A stretch of 5,592 nt of DNA. Source: Opitutaceae bacterium. Its GTDB lineage: Bacteria; Verrucomicrobiota; Verrucomicrobiia; Opitutales; Opitutaceae. Below the pieces are notes generated by a model. The model ran no database searches. It had not been told where the DNA came from and worked only from the letters and a program-made list of their open reading frames with translations. This document shows, piece by piece, positions 1 through 5,592 of the stretch (within the stretch, counting starts at the first letter, position 1; each line of letters begins with the position of its first letter). Location of the stretch: the NCBI GenBank assembly GCA_025352845.1, contig JANXSC010000353.1, forward strand, positions 1 through 5,592, given 5' to 3'. Position numbers and translations under genes: made by a program.

Positions 1-1865
1 CCGCGACCCTGCTCGCGGCCATCACCGCAGTCGGCCCCATGCCGCTGCGCGCCTCCAGCCACCAAGACGCCCCGCTCATCACCCGCGACCCCGCGGCCAA
101 CACGACGGACGTCTATGCCTTCGTCGTCGTGCGCAACGGTCAGAAGTTCCTCGATGTCGCCCTCTCGGTCTATCCGCACGAGGAGCCGGGTGTCGGGCCG
201 AACAAATATAACTTCGACCCCAACGTCCTCTACCAAATCTTCCTCGCCAATCCCACGACGGGCGCGGACCTGGTCGCGTATCAGTTCCAGTTTACGGACA
301 CCTTCAAGACGCAGAACTCGATCCTGCAGTCCTACACGGGCGTGGTCGCGACCAACGGCGACGCGGCGCAAAACTTCACGCAGACCTACACGGTGACAAA
401 GGTCGTCGGCTCCGCCAGCACCGCGCTCGGCAACGGCACCGTGCCCCCCAATAATCAGGGCATCGCGACGCCGAAATATAACAAGAACAACGACGGCAAC
501 CAGCCGGCCAAGGATGGCGTGGGCGATCCCGCGCAGCTCGACGACTACACCCGCGATGCGATCGCGACGCTCAGCTCCGGCTACCGCTCGTTCGCCGGCC
601 AGCGCGAGGATCCCTTCTACGGTGACATCAACGCCATCTTCGATCTGCTCGCGCTGAAATCGGGCACGCAGCGTTTCGACAGCCAGGGCGGTTACAACCT
701 CCACTCGATCGTTTTGGAAATCCCGATCGCCGAAGTCCCCGGTGGCGAGAGTCAGACCATGGGCGTCTATGCCACGACGAGCCGCCGCGCCACGACAGTG
801 CTGACCGACGGCTCCGGCTCCGCTGGCACGGCGCCCACCGGTGCTTGGGTGCAGGTCGGTCGCCAAGGCAACCCGCTCTTCTGCGAGGCGTTCATCGCGA
901 TCAAGGACAAGGATCTCTACAATCGCACGAAGCCGACGAGCGACGCGACACTCTTCAAGACCTACTCCGACAATCCCGAGCTGGCCGTGCTCATCAATGC
1001 GCTTGTGCTGAAAGGTAACGTCGCCCCGACGACCGGCCGCGCCGATCTCTCGGCGATCTTCATCCCCGACGTGATCAAGGTCGATCTCTCGACCGGCCGC
1101 GCGCGGCTGGCCGGTGGCGGAGCCTCGAGTTCTGTGCTCCCCGACGACGTGGGCTACTCGCGCCTGAGCATCTTCGGCGGCGATGTGCTCGAGAGCCCCG
1201 TGGCGAGCGGCCATCCGTTCCGCCTCCCCGGCAGCGCCATAGGCGCGGACGCCTCGAAGTTCTACGTCCCCGGCGGCTGGCCCAACGGCCGCCGCATCGG
1301 CGAAGACGTGATCGACATCGGCGTGACCGCCGTCATCAGCGATCTCCGCGCGATCCCGCTCACGATTCGTTCCGCCGCCGGCATCGACAACGTAGACAGC
1401 AACGATGCGATTCTGAACAAGGTGTTCCCCTACATCACGACGCCGTTCAACGGCCGCAACTATGACCACAACCCGCGGCAGGCCGTCTCGCCGCTGCTCA
1501 ACATCTCCGCCCGCGGCGTCGCCGGTGGCGGTGCCAATTCGCTGATTGGCGGCATGGTGATCCGCGGCACCCAGCCCGTGCAGGTAGTGGTGCGCGCGAT
1601 GGGCGCCTCGCTTACCGCCCTCGGGGTGCCCGGCGCGCTCACCGACACCACACTCGATCTCTACCAGGGCCAGACTATCATCCAGTCGAACGACGACTGG
1701 AAGTCGACGCAGCAGGCCGCGATCACCGCGACCGGCTTTGCACCCGGCTCGGACACCGACTCGGCGATCCTGGTGACCCTGCAACCCGGCATTTACACCA
1801 TGATCGTGCGCGGGAAGAACGGCGCGACCGGCGTCGCGATTGTTGAGGCGTTCCTTGCGCAGTGA
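1..1865 (+). CDS. Exported DUF4331-family protein with extra C-terminal domain (5' end missing)
   Basis: The reading frame is already open at the left edge (first complete codon at nt 3), so the true start lies outside the window; the ATG at 39 is internal. The visible N-terminus is a hydrophobic stretch (ATLLAAITAVG) followed by a likely signal peptidase site after LRA (residue 17 counted from nt 3). The mature protein would begin SSHQDAPLITRDP, the usual opening of DUF4331 proteins. Further DUF4331-like motifs are FAGQREDPFYGD (about residues 197-208) and PNGRRIGEDVIDIGV (about 427-441). From about residue 498 (nt 1494) to the end there is a separate domain of roughly 123 residues starting LLNISARG and including VRAMGASL, SNDDWKSTQ and MIVRGKNGATGVAIVEAF. 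I recognise this type from C-termini of secreted verrucomicrobial proteins. The biochemical role of DUF4331 is unknown. The product is probably periplasmic or surface-exposed. A terminator follows directly, so this is the last gene of its transcript. Confidence 0.88.
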   Translation, partial: ATLLAAITAVGPMPLRASSHQDAPLITRDPAANTTDVYAFVVVRNGQKFLDVALSVYPHEEPGVGPNKYNFDPNVLYQIFLANPTTGADLVAYQFQFTDTFKTQNSILQSYTGVVATNGDAAQNFTQTYTVTKVVGSASTALGNGTVPPNNQGIATPKYNKNNDGNQPAKDGVGDPAQLDDYTRDAIATLSSGYRSFAGQREDPFYGDINAIFDLLALKSGTQRFDSQGGYNLHSIVLEIPIAEVPGGESQTMGVYATTSRRATTVLTDGSGSAGTAPTGAWVQVGRQGNPLFCEAFIAIKDKDLYNRTKPTSDATLFKTYSDNPELAVLINALVLKGNVAPTTGRADLSAIFIPDVIKVDLSTGRARLAGGGASSSVLPDDVGYSRLSIFGGDVLESPVASGHPFRLPGSAIGADASKFYVPGGWPNGRRIGEDVIDIGVTAVISDLRAIPLTIRSAAGIDNVDSNDAILNKVFPYITTPFNGRNYDHNPRQAVSPLLNISARGVAGGGANSLIGGMVIRGTQPVQVVVRAMGASLTALGVPGALTDTTLDLYQGQTIIQSNDDWKSTQQAAITATGFAPGSDTDSAILVTLQPGIYTMIVRGKNGATGVAIVEAFLAQ

Positions 1866-1896
1866 CCTTGCGGTGAACCACCGAGACTAGCTCTTC

Positions 1897-1930
1897 AAGC
1901 CCGCGGCAACGCGGGCTTTTTTTTGTTTTT
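1897..1930 (+). terminator. Rho-independent terminator after the DUF4331 gene
   Basis: A perfect 9-bp GC-rich stem (1897-1905 pairs with 1910-1918) closes a GCAA tetraloop. It runs into eight T's (1917-1924), then G and five more T's. It begins 31 nt after the DUF4331 stop codon and points in the right direction to end that transcript. The other strand has no comparable T tract after the stem, so it is unlikely to work in both directions. Confidence 0.93.
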
Positions 1931-1991
1931 GGAGGCAGCTAAAAACCCGCGAAGTTCAATTTGCGTTCCTGCCAGGATCTGTCGGTGGGAA

Positions 1992-2483
1992 TTATGAATC
2001 TATTCCCGACGCGAGGCGCGAAAATTTCTCGCGACAAAACTTGGCGAACGGCCTGCCTGTTGCGCGCTCAATCACAAACGTCATGAGGAGGTAGCCGGTA
2101 TTGCAGTAAACGTATTCCGCGCCCGGTGGAAAATTCAGTGCGCGCTGCCGGCGCATCACCTTGAGCATCCCGGCGTTTTCGTGAGCGTTGGTGTAGGTCG
2201 GCCGGCCCAGCAGATCGAACAGCCCGTGGATGTCGCGCAGTCCATTCGTGTAATCGAGAAGCATGCGGAGCGTGATGTCGCGGGTGAAACCGGGCATTTC
2301 GGGCAGATGTTGCCCCATTGAGTCGTCGAGTGAAAGCCGTCCGCGGACCGCGCGGAGCGTGGCTGCCGCCGCAGTAAACTGCTTGGCGACCGAGCCTGTC
2401 TCGGAAAGGCTTTCCGGCGACAGCGGAAGATCGTGCTCAAGACTGGCCATGTGAGCTTGCCTCGAATTAGTGGACACAGCCAT
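1992..2483 (-). pseudogene. Serine hydrolase / class C beta-lactamase-like fragment, truncated at both ends
   Basis: The 163-residue frame matches the middle of the beta-lactamase-related serine hydrolase family (class C beta-lactamases, DD-peptidases, esterases). It keeps the SxxK nucleophile motif as SVAK (Ser31-Lys34), the LLDYTNGLRD segment (family form near LLTHTSGLRD), NFPPGAEYVYCNTGY with the YxN motif (Tyr126, Asn128), and the helix ending RPFAKFCREK. Family members are usually well over 300 residues. Here the N-terminal part before ASLEHDLP is missing and no KTG-like third motif follows. Similarity breaks at the C-terminal end near 2021-2030: the frame continues SRLASGIDS-stop, whereas adding one base in the A/T run would give REKIFAP, closer to the family. 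The homologous part is therefore about 2025-2454. The residues from 2455 to 2483 look like unrelated sequence brought in by the neighbouring mobile-element debris. It is almost certainly non-functional. Confidence 0.82.
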
Positions 2484-2498
2484 CCGCGTTTACGGGTA

Positions 2499-2560
2499 GC
2501 TGTTTGGTCGCTTGTGAGGACAGGAGCCAAAAGGCTTGCCGCAGGAAGCAACCAAACAGC
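2499..2560. repeat. Imperfect 15-bp inverted repeat (palindromic element)
   Basis: The arm GCTGTTTGGTCGCTT (2499-2513) is the reverse complement of AAGCAACCAAACAGC (2546-2560) at 14 of 15 positions. A smaller hairpin sits inside the loop: AGCC-AAAA-GGCT at 2525-2536. The element lies between the broken start of the serine hydrolase fragment and the first recognisable transposase residues, so it may belong to the insertion sequence or mark its edge. No T tract follows, so it is not a typical terminator. Confidence 0.7.
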
Positions 2561-3062
2561 GGAGGACACGGGGGCGGCTGGTTGTGCCGGCTCTGGAGGG
2601 TCGGGCCCAGCGGCTACTACCGCTGGCGACAGCACCGGCCAAGTCCCCGGCAGCGCGAGGACGAGGCCTCTCGCCGGCCAAATCACCGCGGCCAGTCGGG
2701 CCACCTATGGCGCGCCGCGCATCGTCCGAGGAGCTGCGCGACGAAGGCACGCGGACGAGCAAGCGGCGCTGCGCGCGCAAGGACTGCGCGGCAAGAAAAA
2801 GCCCCGCCGCCGGCCCCGCACGAAGGCCGTCACGCGCAGCCAGTAGCCGCAAACCTCCTCGCCCAGCGCCGAACGGTCCCAATCAGTGTTGACTGAGCGA
2901 CATTCCCTACCTGCTAACTGCGGAAGGCTGGTTATACTAGGCGACCATGCTCGGCTGCTGGAGCCGGCGCATTGTCGGCTGGGCGTGTGGTCCGATCACG
3001 CCAGTCTCGTGCTGGATGCGCTCACCGACCCTTAAAACGGCGGCAGTCTCCGAAGGGCACCT
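2561..3062 (+). pseudogene. Degenerate IS3-family OrfB transposase remnant
   Basis: Transposase pieces follow each other in the correct family order but hop between reading frames. They are LCRLWRVGPSGYYRWR and RPSPRQREDEA (2582 to about 2670), RATYGAPRI (about 2697-2723), ELRDEGTR (about 2731-2754), LRAQGLRGKKKPRRRPRT (about 2769-2822), HAQPVAANLLAQ (about 2831-2866), then PNQC-stop-LSDIPYLLTAEGWLY-stop-ATMLGCWSRRIVGWACG (2878-2991), SDHASLVLDALT (from 2994), and RRQSPKG (3038-3058). That implies at least six frame changes plus in-frame stops at 2890-2892 and 2938-2940. The second stop lies where the family usually has Leu. The first catalytic Asp of the DDE domain survives (LSDI, codon 2899-2901). 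The HSDRG region with the second Asp and the final Glu are absent. No OrfA is recognisable upstream. The element is long dead and truncated at the 3' side, where composition changes abruptly. Confidence 0.85.
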
Positions 3063-3314
3063 TCAGTTTGCAGATTTGTTGGTTTTTAGCCTCGGCCACT
3101 GTTATTCGGAATGAAAATTAATCAAATTAGGTGAAATAACTTCAGCTTAGAATAATCTGAAGTCTGTTTTCGTTAACTCAATTTCACAAAGGACACATAA
3201 GCAGATTGGCTGAAATACCGTGCTTTTTAAGCGATATTTATGATAAAAACTTGATTTCAAGACATTTTCTGTGGGTTTTGGAATATTCTGAAATTCGATT
3301 GTTGCTAGGGCTGC

Positions 3315-3344
3315 TTGAATACTTTTGAACGACAAACCTAGAAT
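3315..3344 (+). promoter_or_regulatory. Candidate sigma70-type promoter of accBC
   Basis: TTGAAT (3315-3320) and TAGAAT (3339-3344) are each one or two bases from the -35 and -10 consensus and are separated by 18 nt. Transcription would start near 3351, giving a leader of about 40 nt before the accB start. The position right upstream of accB, in an AT-rich stretch, supports it. There is no experimental evidence, and AT-rich DNA yields such matches by chance. Confidence 0.5.
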
Positions 3345-3379
3345 TTGGACTAACTCGTCCAGCCACTAATCGCACAACC

Positions 3380-3385
3380 AAGGGA
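3380..3385 (+). promoter_or_regulatory. Ribosome binding site that sets the TTG start of accB
   Basis: AAGGGA lies 4 nt before the TTG at 3390. No ATG or GTG occurs in frame between here and the conserved AccB N-terminus, and the protein read from TTG begins MDLKQIKQIIELM as expected for the family. This makes TTG the likely true start. Confidence 0.65.
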
Positions 3386-3389
3386 CAAT

Positions 3390-3869
3390 TTGGACCTCAA
3401 ACAGATCAAGCAAATCATCGAACTCATGAAGCGCTCCGAACTCACCGAGTTCGCTGTGGAGGAGGAGGGCTTCAAACTAAAGATTCGTCGCGGACCGTCG
3501 GGACTTCCGATTGTGACCTCCGGCCATGGTTCAAATGCTCCATTCATGGCCGTTGATAATGCTCCCTTAGCGACTGCTACGGCTGGCACTGCTGTCTCCC
3601 TTGGTGCGCCCGCATCCGAGGATGCCGACGTTACATTTATCAAGTCGCCGATGGTAGGCACTTTCTATCGGTCGGCATCCCCGGAGAGTAAACCATTCGC
3701 TGAAAATGGCTCGAAAGTAACCGAGAGCACTGTCGTCTGTATCATCGAAGCCATGAAAATCATGAACGAGATTCAGGCGGAGGCCAACGGGATGGTCGTC
3801 GAGGTTTTGATCGAGAATGGCCAGCCGGTCGAATACGGCCAACGCTTGTTTAAGCTCAAACAGGCATAG
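3390..3869 (+). CDS. accB: Biotin carboxyl carrier protein of acetyl-CoA carboxylase (BCCP)
   Basis: AccB carries the biotin that AccC carboxylates and that the carboxyltransferase (AccAD) then uses to turn acetyl-CoA into malonyl-CoA, in the cytoplasm. The 159 residues are a normal length. Residues 1-35 form the conserved N-terminal segment (MDLKQIKQIIELMKRSELTE, then EEEGFKLKIRRG). A low-complexity Ala/Gly/Ser/Thr linker runs from about 36 to 80. The C-terminal biotinyl domain has the 'thumb' region SPMVGTFYRSASPESKPF (86-103) and the biotinylation motif EAMKIM with Lys123 (codon 3756-3758) as the acceptor. The start is TTG, backed by a good ribosome binding site. accC follows on the same strand after 86 nt, so the two are probably co-transcribed. 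No efp or other common accB partner lies upstream; that side is occupied by mobile-element debris. Confidence 0.97.
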   Translation: MDLKQIKQIIELMKRSELTEFAVEEEGFKLKIRRGPSGLPIVTSGHGSNAPFMAVDNAPLATATAGTAVSLGAPASEDADVTFIKSPMVGTFYRSASPESKPFAENGSKVTESTVVCIIEAMKIMNEIQAEANGMVVEVLIENGQPVEYGQRLFKLKQA

Positions 3870-3872
3870 TCA

Positions 3873-3893
3873 GGACGCTTTCTTTTCGCGTCC
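3873..3893 (+). other. Small hairpin between accB and accC
   Basis: GGACGC (3873-3878) pairs with GCGTCC (3888-3893) around a 9-nt pyrimidine loop. It starts 4 nt after the accB stop. No T tract follows, so full termination is unlikely. It could be an RNA processing or stability element that helps set the AccB to AccC ratio, but that is inference. Confidence 0.45.
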
Positions 3894-3955
3894 ACTGCAT
3901 TGCCGGACTCTGCGTTGGCACGCCTTTAGATTGCCTCTAATTCTCAGACCTCAGA

Positions 3956-5320
3956 ATGATTCAAAAAGTCCTTATTGCCAACCGCGGCGAAATTGCCCTG
4001 CGCATCGTTCGGGCCTGTCGCGAGCTGGGTATCAAGACCCTTGCGGTCTATTCCGAGGCCGATGTCCAGTCCTTGCACGTCCAGCTCGCCGACGAAGCGA
4101 TCTGCATTGGCGGACCGAAAAGCGCTGACAGCTATCTCCGCGCTGACCGGATTATTAGTGCGGCCGAGATCGCTGATGTTGACGCTATCCACCCTGGCTA
4201 TGGTTTTCTTTCTGAGAACGCCAAGTTCGCCGAACAATGCGAGTCGTGTAACATTAAGTTTATCGGCCCAAAATCGAAATCCATCAAGATGATGGGTGAC
4301 AAATCTGTCGCCAAGGACACGGTTCGCAAGGTCGGCGTGCCCATCGTGCCCGGGTCCGACGGTCCGGTCGAGACCGAGTCCGAGGCGGTCAAAATCGCCC
4401 GTAAGATCGGTTACCCTGTTATCATCAAGGCCGTGGCGGGCGGCGGCGGCCGTGGCATGCGTATCGCGCACAACGATGTCTCCTTTGCCAAGGAATATCA
4501 CGTCGCGCGCGGTGAAGCCGAGAAGGCTTTCGGCAACGGTGCCGTTTACATCGAAAAATACATCGAGAAACCCCGGCACATCGAATTCCAGATTCTGGCC
4601 GATTCCCACGGCAAAGTCCTCCACCTCGGTGAACGCGACTGCTCGGTCCAGCGCCGCCACCAAAAACTTATTGAAGAGTCGCCGTCCCCGTTTCTCAACT
4701 CCGACCTCCGGAAAAAAATGGGCAAGGCCGCCATTAAGGCCGCCGAGGCCGCCGAATACGAGAACGCCGGCACCATCGAGTTCCTTGTCGATGCCAAGGG
4801 TAACTATTATTTCATCGAAATGAACACCCGCATTCAGGTCGAACACCCCGTCACCGAAGAGGTGACCGGCATCGACCTGATCAAGCAGCAGATTCGCATC
4901 TGTAACGGCGAGAAACTCGATTTCGACCAGGGTGACATCAAGTTTGAGAAGCACGCGATCGAGTGCCGCATCAACGCCGAGGATCCCGCCCGCAACTTCG
5001 CCCCCTCGCCCGGGACCATCGGCCTCTACTACTCCCCTGGTGGTCACGGCGTCCGCGTCGATTCGCATGTCTACAGCGGCTACACCATTCCGCCCTATTA
5101 CGATTCGATGATCGGAAAGCTGATCTGCTACGGCTCGACGCGGAAAGTCGCCCTTGAGCGGATGTATCGTGCGCTCAGCGAATATCTCATCCGCGGCATC
5201 AAGACCACCATCCCGCTCCACCGCGCCATCATGGCCGACCCCGTCTTCATCGAAGGCAAGGCCACTACCGCCTACATGGAAGACTTCCTCGGACGCACCG
5301 CCACGGATCTCTTCTCCTAA
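3956..5320 (+). CDS. accC: Biotin carboxylase subunit of acetyl-CoA carboxylase
   Basis: AccC carboxylates the biotin of AccB using ATP and bicarbonate, the first step of malonyl-CoA synthesis. The 454 residues match the usual length. Domain order is as expected. The N-terminal biotin carboxylase domain covers about 1-110 (KVLIANRGEIALRI, HPGYGFLSENA at 79-89). The ATP-grasp domain follows, with Lys116, Lys158, the glycine-rich loop GGGGRGM (162-168), the EKYIEKPRH segment ending in His208, and QRRHQK (232-237). The metal and catalytic residues Glu275, Glu288, Asn290, Arg292 and Glu296 are all present (EMNTRIQVEHPVTE). The C-terminal domain has Arg338 in ECRINAEDP and ends DLFS. No key residue is missing. 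The ATG at 3956 is the only reasonable start because an in-frame TAA lies at 3938-3940. No clear Shine-Dalgarno precedes it, unlike accB. accC ends 7 bp from the stop of a convergent gene. Confidence 0.98.
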   Translation: MIQKVLIANRGEIALRIVRACRELGIKTLAVYSEADVQSLHVQLADEAICIGGPKSADSYLRADRIISAAEIADVDAIHPGYGFLSENAKFAEQCESCNIKFIGPKSKSIKMMGDKSVAKDTVRKVGVPIVPGSDGPVETESEAVKIARKIGYPVIIKAVAGGGGRGMRIAHNDVSFAKEYHVARGEAEKAFGNGAVYIEKYIEKPRHIEFQILADSHGKVLHLGERDCSVQRRHQKLIEESPSPFLNSDLRKKMGKAAIKAAEAAEYENAGTIEFLVDAKGNYYFIEMNTRIQVEHPVTEEVTGIDLIKQQIRICNGEKLDFDQGDIKFEKHAIECRINAEDPARNFAPSPGTIGLYYSPGGHGVRVDSHVYSGYTIPPYYDSMIGKLICYGSTRKVALERMYRALSEYLIRGIKTTIPLHRAIMADPVFIEGKATTAYMEDFLGRTATDLFS

Positions 5321-5327
5321 TCCTGAT

Positions 5328-5592
5328 TTAGGGATAGACCTTTGGCGGCGGGCCCACCGGTCCGGGCGCGGAGGGGAAAAAGGGCGCCAGATTGTCGATG
5401 AACGGCGTGAGGAACGCCGGCTCGGTGCGCGTCTGCGTCCAATGTAGCACCAGCACCGCGAGGATCATCGCCAACACGAAATAGACGAGCGCCGGGCTGA
5501 TTCCCTTCAGGAAACGGTAGAAACTGATCGTCATCAGCACTGCAAAAAAACCGCACATGATCGTGATGAAGTGATGCTCGACGAAGAGCAGC
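5328..5592 (-). CDS. Small membrane protein, C-terminal part (hypothetical)
   Basis: The frame is open to the right edge, so the start may lie outside the window; an ATG at 5558 is possible but has no visible ribosome binding site. The 87 visible residues hold two hydrophobic helices: about residues 7-28 (HFITIMCGFFAVLMTISFYR) and 33-52 (PALVYFVLAMILAVLVLHW). They are joined by a short basic turn (RFLKG) and followed by a Pro-rich tail ending PGPVGPPPKVYP. I do not recognise a family. The coherent membrane topology in this frame, against shuffled low-complexity residues in the other minus-strand frame, is the reason for choosing it. It converges on accC, with stop codons 7 bp apart and no terminator between them, so the two transcripts probably overlap at their 3' ends. 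Confidence 0.62.
   Translation of the reverse strand, partial: LLFVEHHFITIMCGFFAVLMTISFYRFLKGISPALVYFVLAMILAVLVLHWTQTRTEPAFLTPFIDNLAPFFPSAPGPVGPPPKVYP

Larger units (their letters stand above)
3063..3389. other. AT-rich non-coding region upstream of accB
   Basis: No convincing gene is present on either strand. The region is visibly richer in A and T than everything around it. It contains a 7-bp stem with an 11-nt loop (ACTTCAG at 3139-3145 with CTGAAGT at 3157-3163), the 8-bp palindrome GAATATTC (3281-3288), and five copies of TGAAAT in either orientation (3132, 3181, 3211, 3254, 3289). A candidate promoter and the accB ribosome binding site lie at its right end. It serves as the accB leader. 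Whether it is native or arrived with the mobile-element debris cannot be told from the window. Confidence 0.6.

Noticed and set aside
39..41. ATG at 39 as the start of the DUF4331 gene
   Set aside because: The frame is open upstream and encodes a signal-peptide core that would be lost. The mature start SSHQDAP lies only five residues after this ATG, so it is internal.
2490..2882. Several overlapping open frames on both strands in the IS region
   Set aside because: They are by-products of GC-rich DNA. Only the plus-strand pieces in transposase order match a family, and those jump between frames.
3147..3335. A 62-codon minus-strand frame in the AT-rich leader
   Set aside because: There is no ribosome site, no recognisable motif, and it overlaps the likely accB promoter. 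In AT-rich DNA it is a chance open frame.
2466..3370. ATTAGTGG (2466-2473) and its reverse complement CCACTAAT (3363-3370) as possible IS terminal repeats
   Set aside because: Only 8 bp match over a 900-bp span and the neighbouring bases disagree. It would also put the whole AT-rich leader inside the IS, whose own sequence is GC-rich.
3944..5221. A 425-codon open frame on the minus strand opposite accC
   Set aside because: It lies almost entirely inside accC, whose every catalytic residue is intact. Its translation has no recognisable family and reads as a codon-bias mirror of the sense strand.
1..5592. CRISPR array, tRNA, rRNA or phage defence island
   Set aside because: No regularly spaced repeats, no tRNA cloverleaf with a TTCRA-type arm, no rRNA motifs and no defence-gene motifs were seen on either strand.

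Overview
The window looks like a chromosomal segment from a member of the Verrucomicrobiota, probably near Opitutales. This is an inference. It rests on the GC-rich coding style, on a secreted DUF4331 protein carrying a C-terminal domain of a kind I associate with verrucomicrobial surface proteins, and on the accB-accC pair. No rRNA or other decisive marker is present.

Layout: (1) The 3' part of a GC-rich gene for an exported DUF4331-family protein occupies 1-1865 (+). Its start lies left of the window and its signal peptide is partly visible. A strong intrinsic terminator follows at 1897-1930. (2) A graveyard of decayed genes runs from about 1992 to 3062. It holds a serine hydrolase (class C beta-lactamase-like) fragment on the minus strand that is cut at both ends, then an IS3-family OrfB transposase remnant on the plus strand that is broken by several frameshifts and two in-frame stops. 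A 62-nt imperfect palindrome lies between their recognisable parts. (3) An abruptly AT-rich stretch without a convincing gene (about 3063-3389) ends in a plausible sigma70-type promoter. (4) accB (3390-3869, TTG start) and accC (3956-5320) encode the biotin carboxyl carrier protein and biotin carboxylase of acetyl-CoA carboxylase. They are separated by 86 nt containing a small hairpin. (5) The C-terminal part of a small two-helix membrane protein lies on the minus strand (5328-5592). It converges on accC with only 7 bp between the stop codons.

Functionally, AccB and AccC form the first half-reaction of fatty-acid synthesis: ATP- and bicarbonate-dependent carboxylation of biotin on AccB Lys123. 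The DUF4331 protein is exported and unrelated to this. The middle of the window is mobile-element debris. I see no convincing new multi-gene system. The points most worth a second look are the AT-rich accB leader with its repeated hexamer, the palindrome beside the IS remnant, and the DUF4331 domain fusion.
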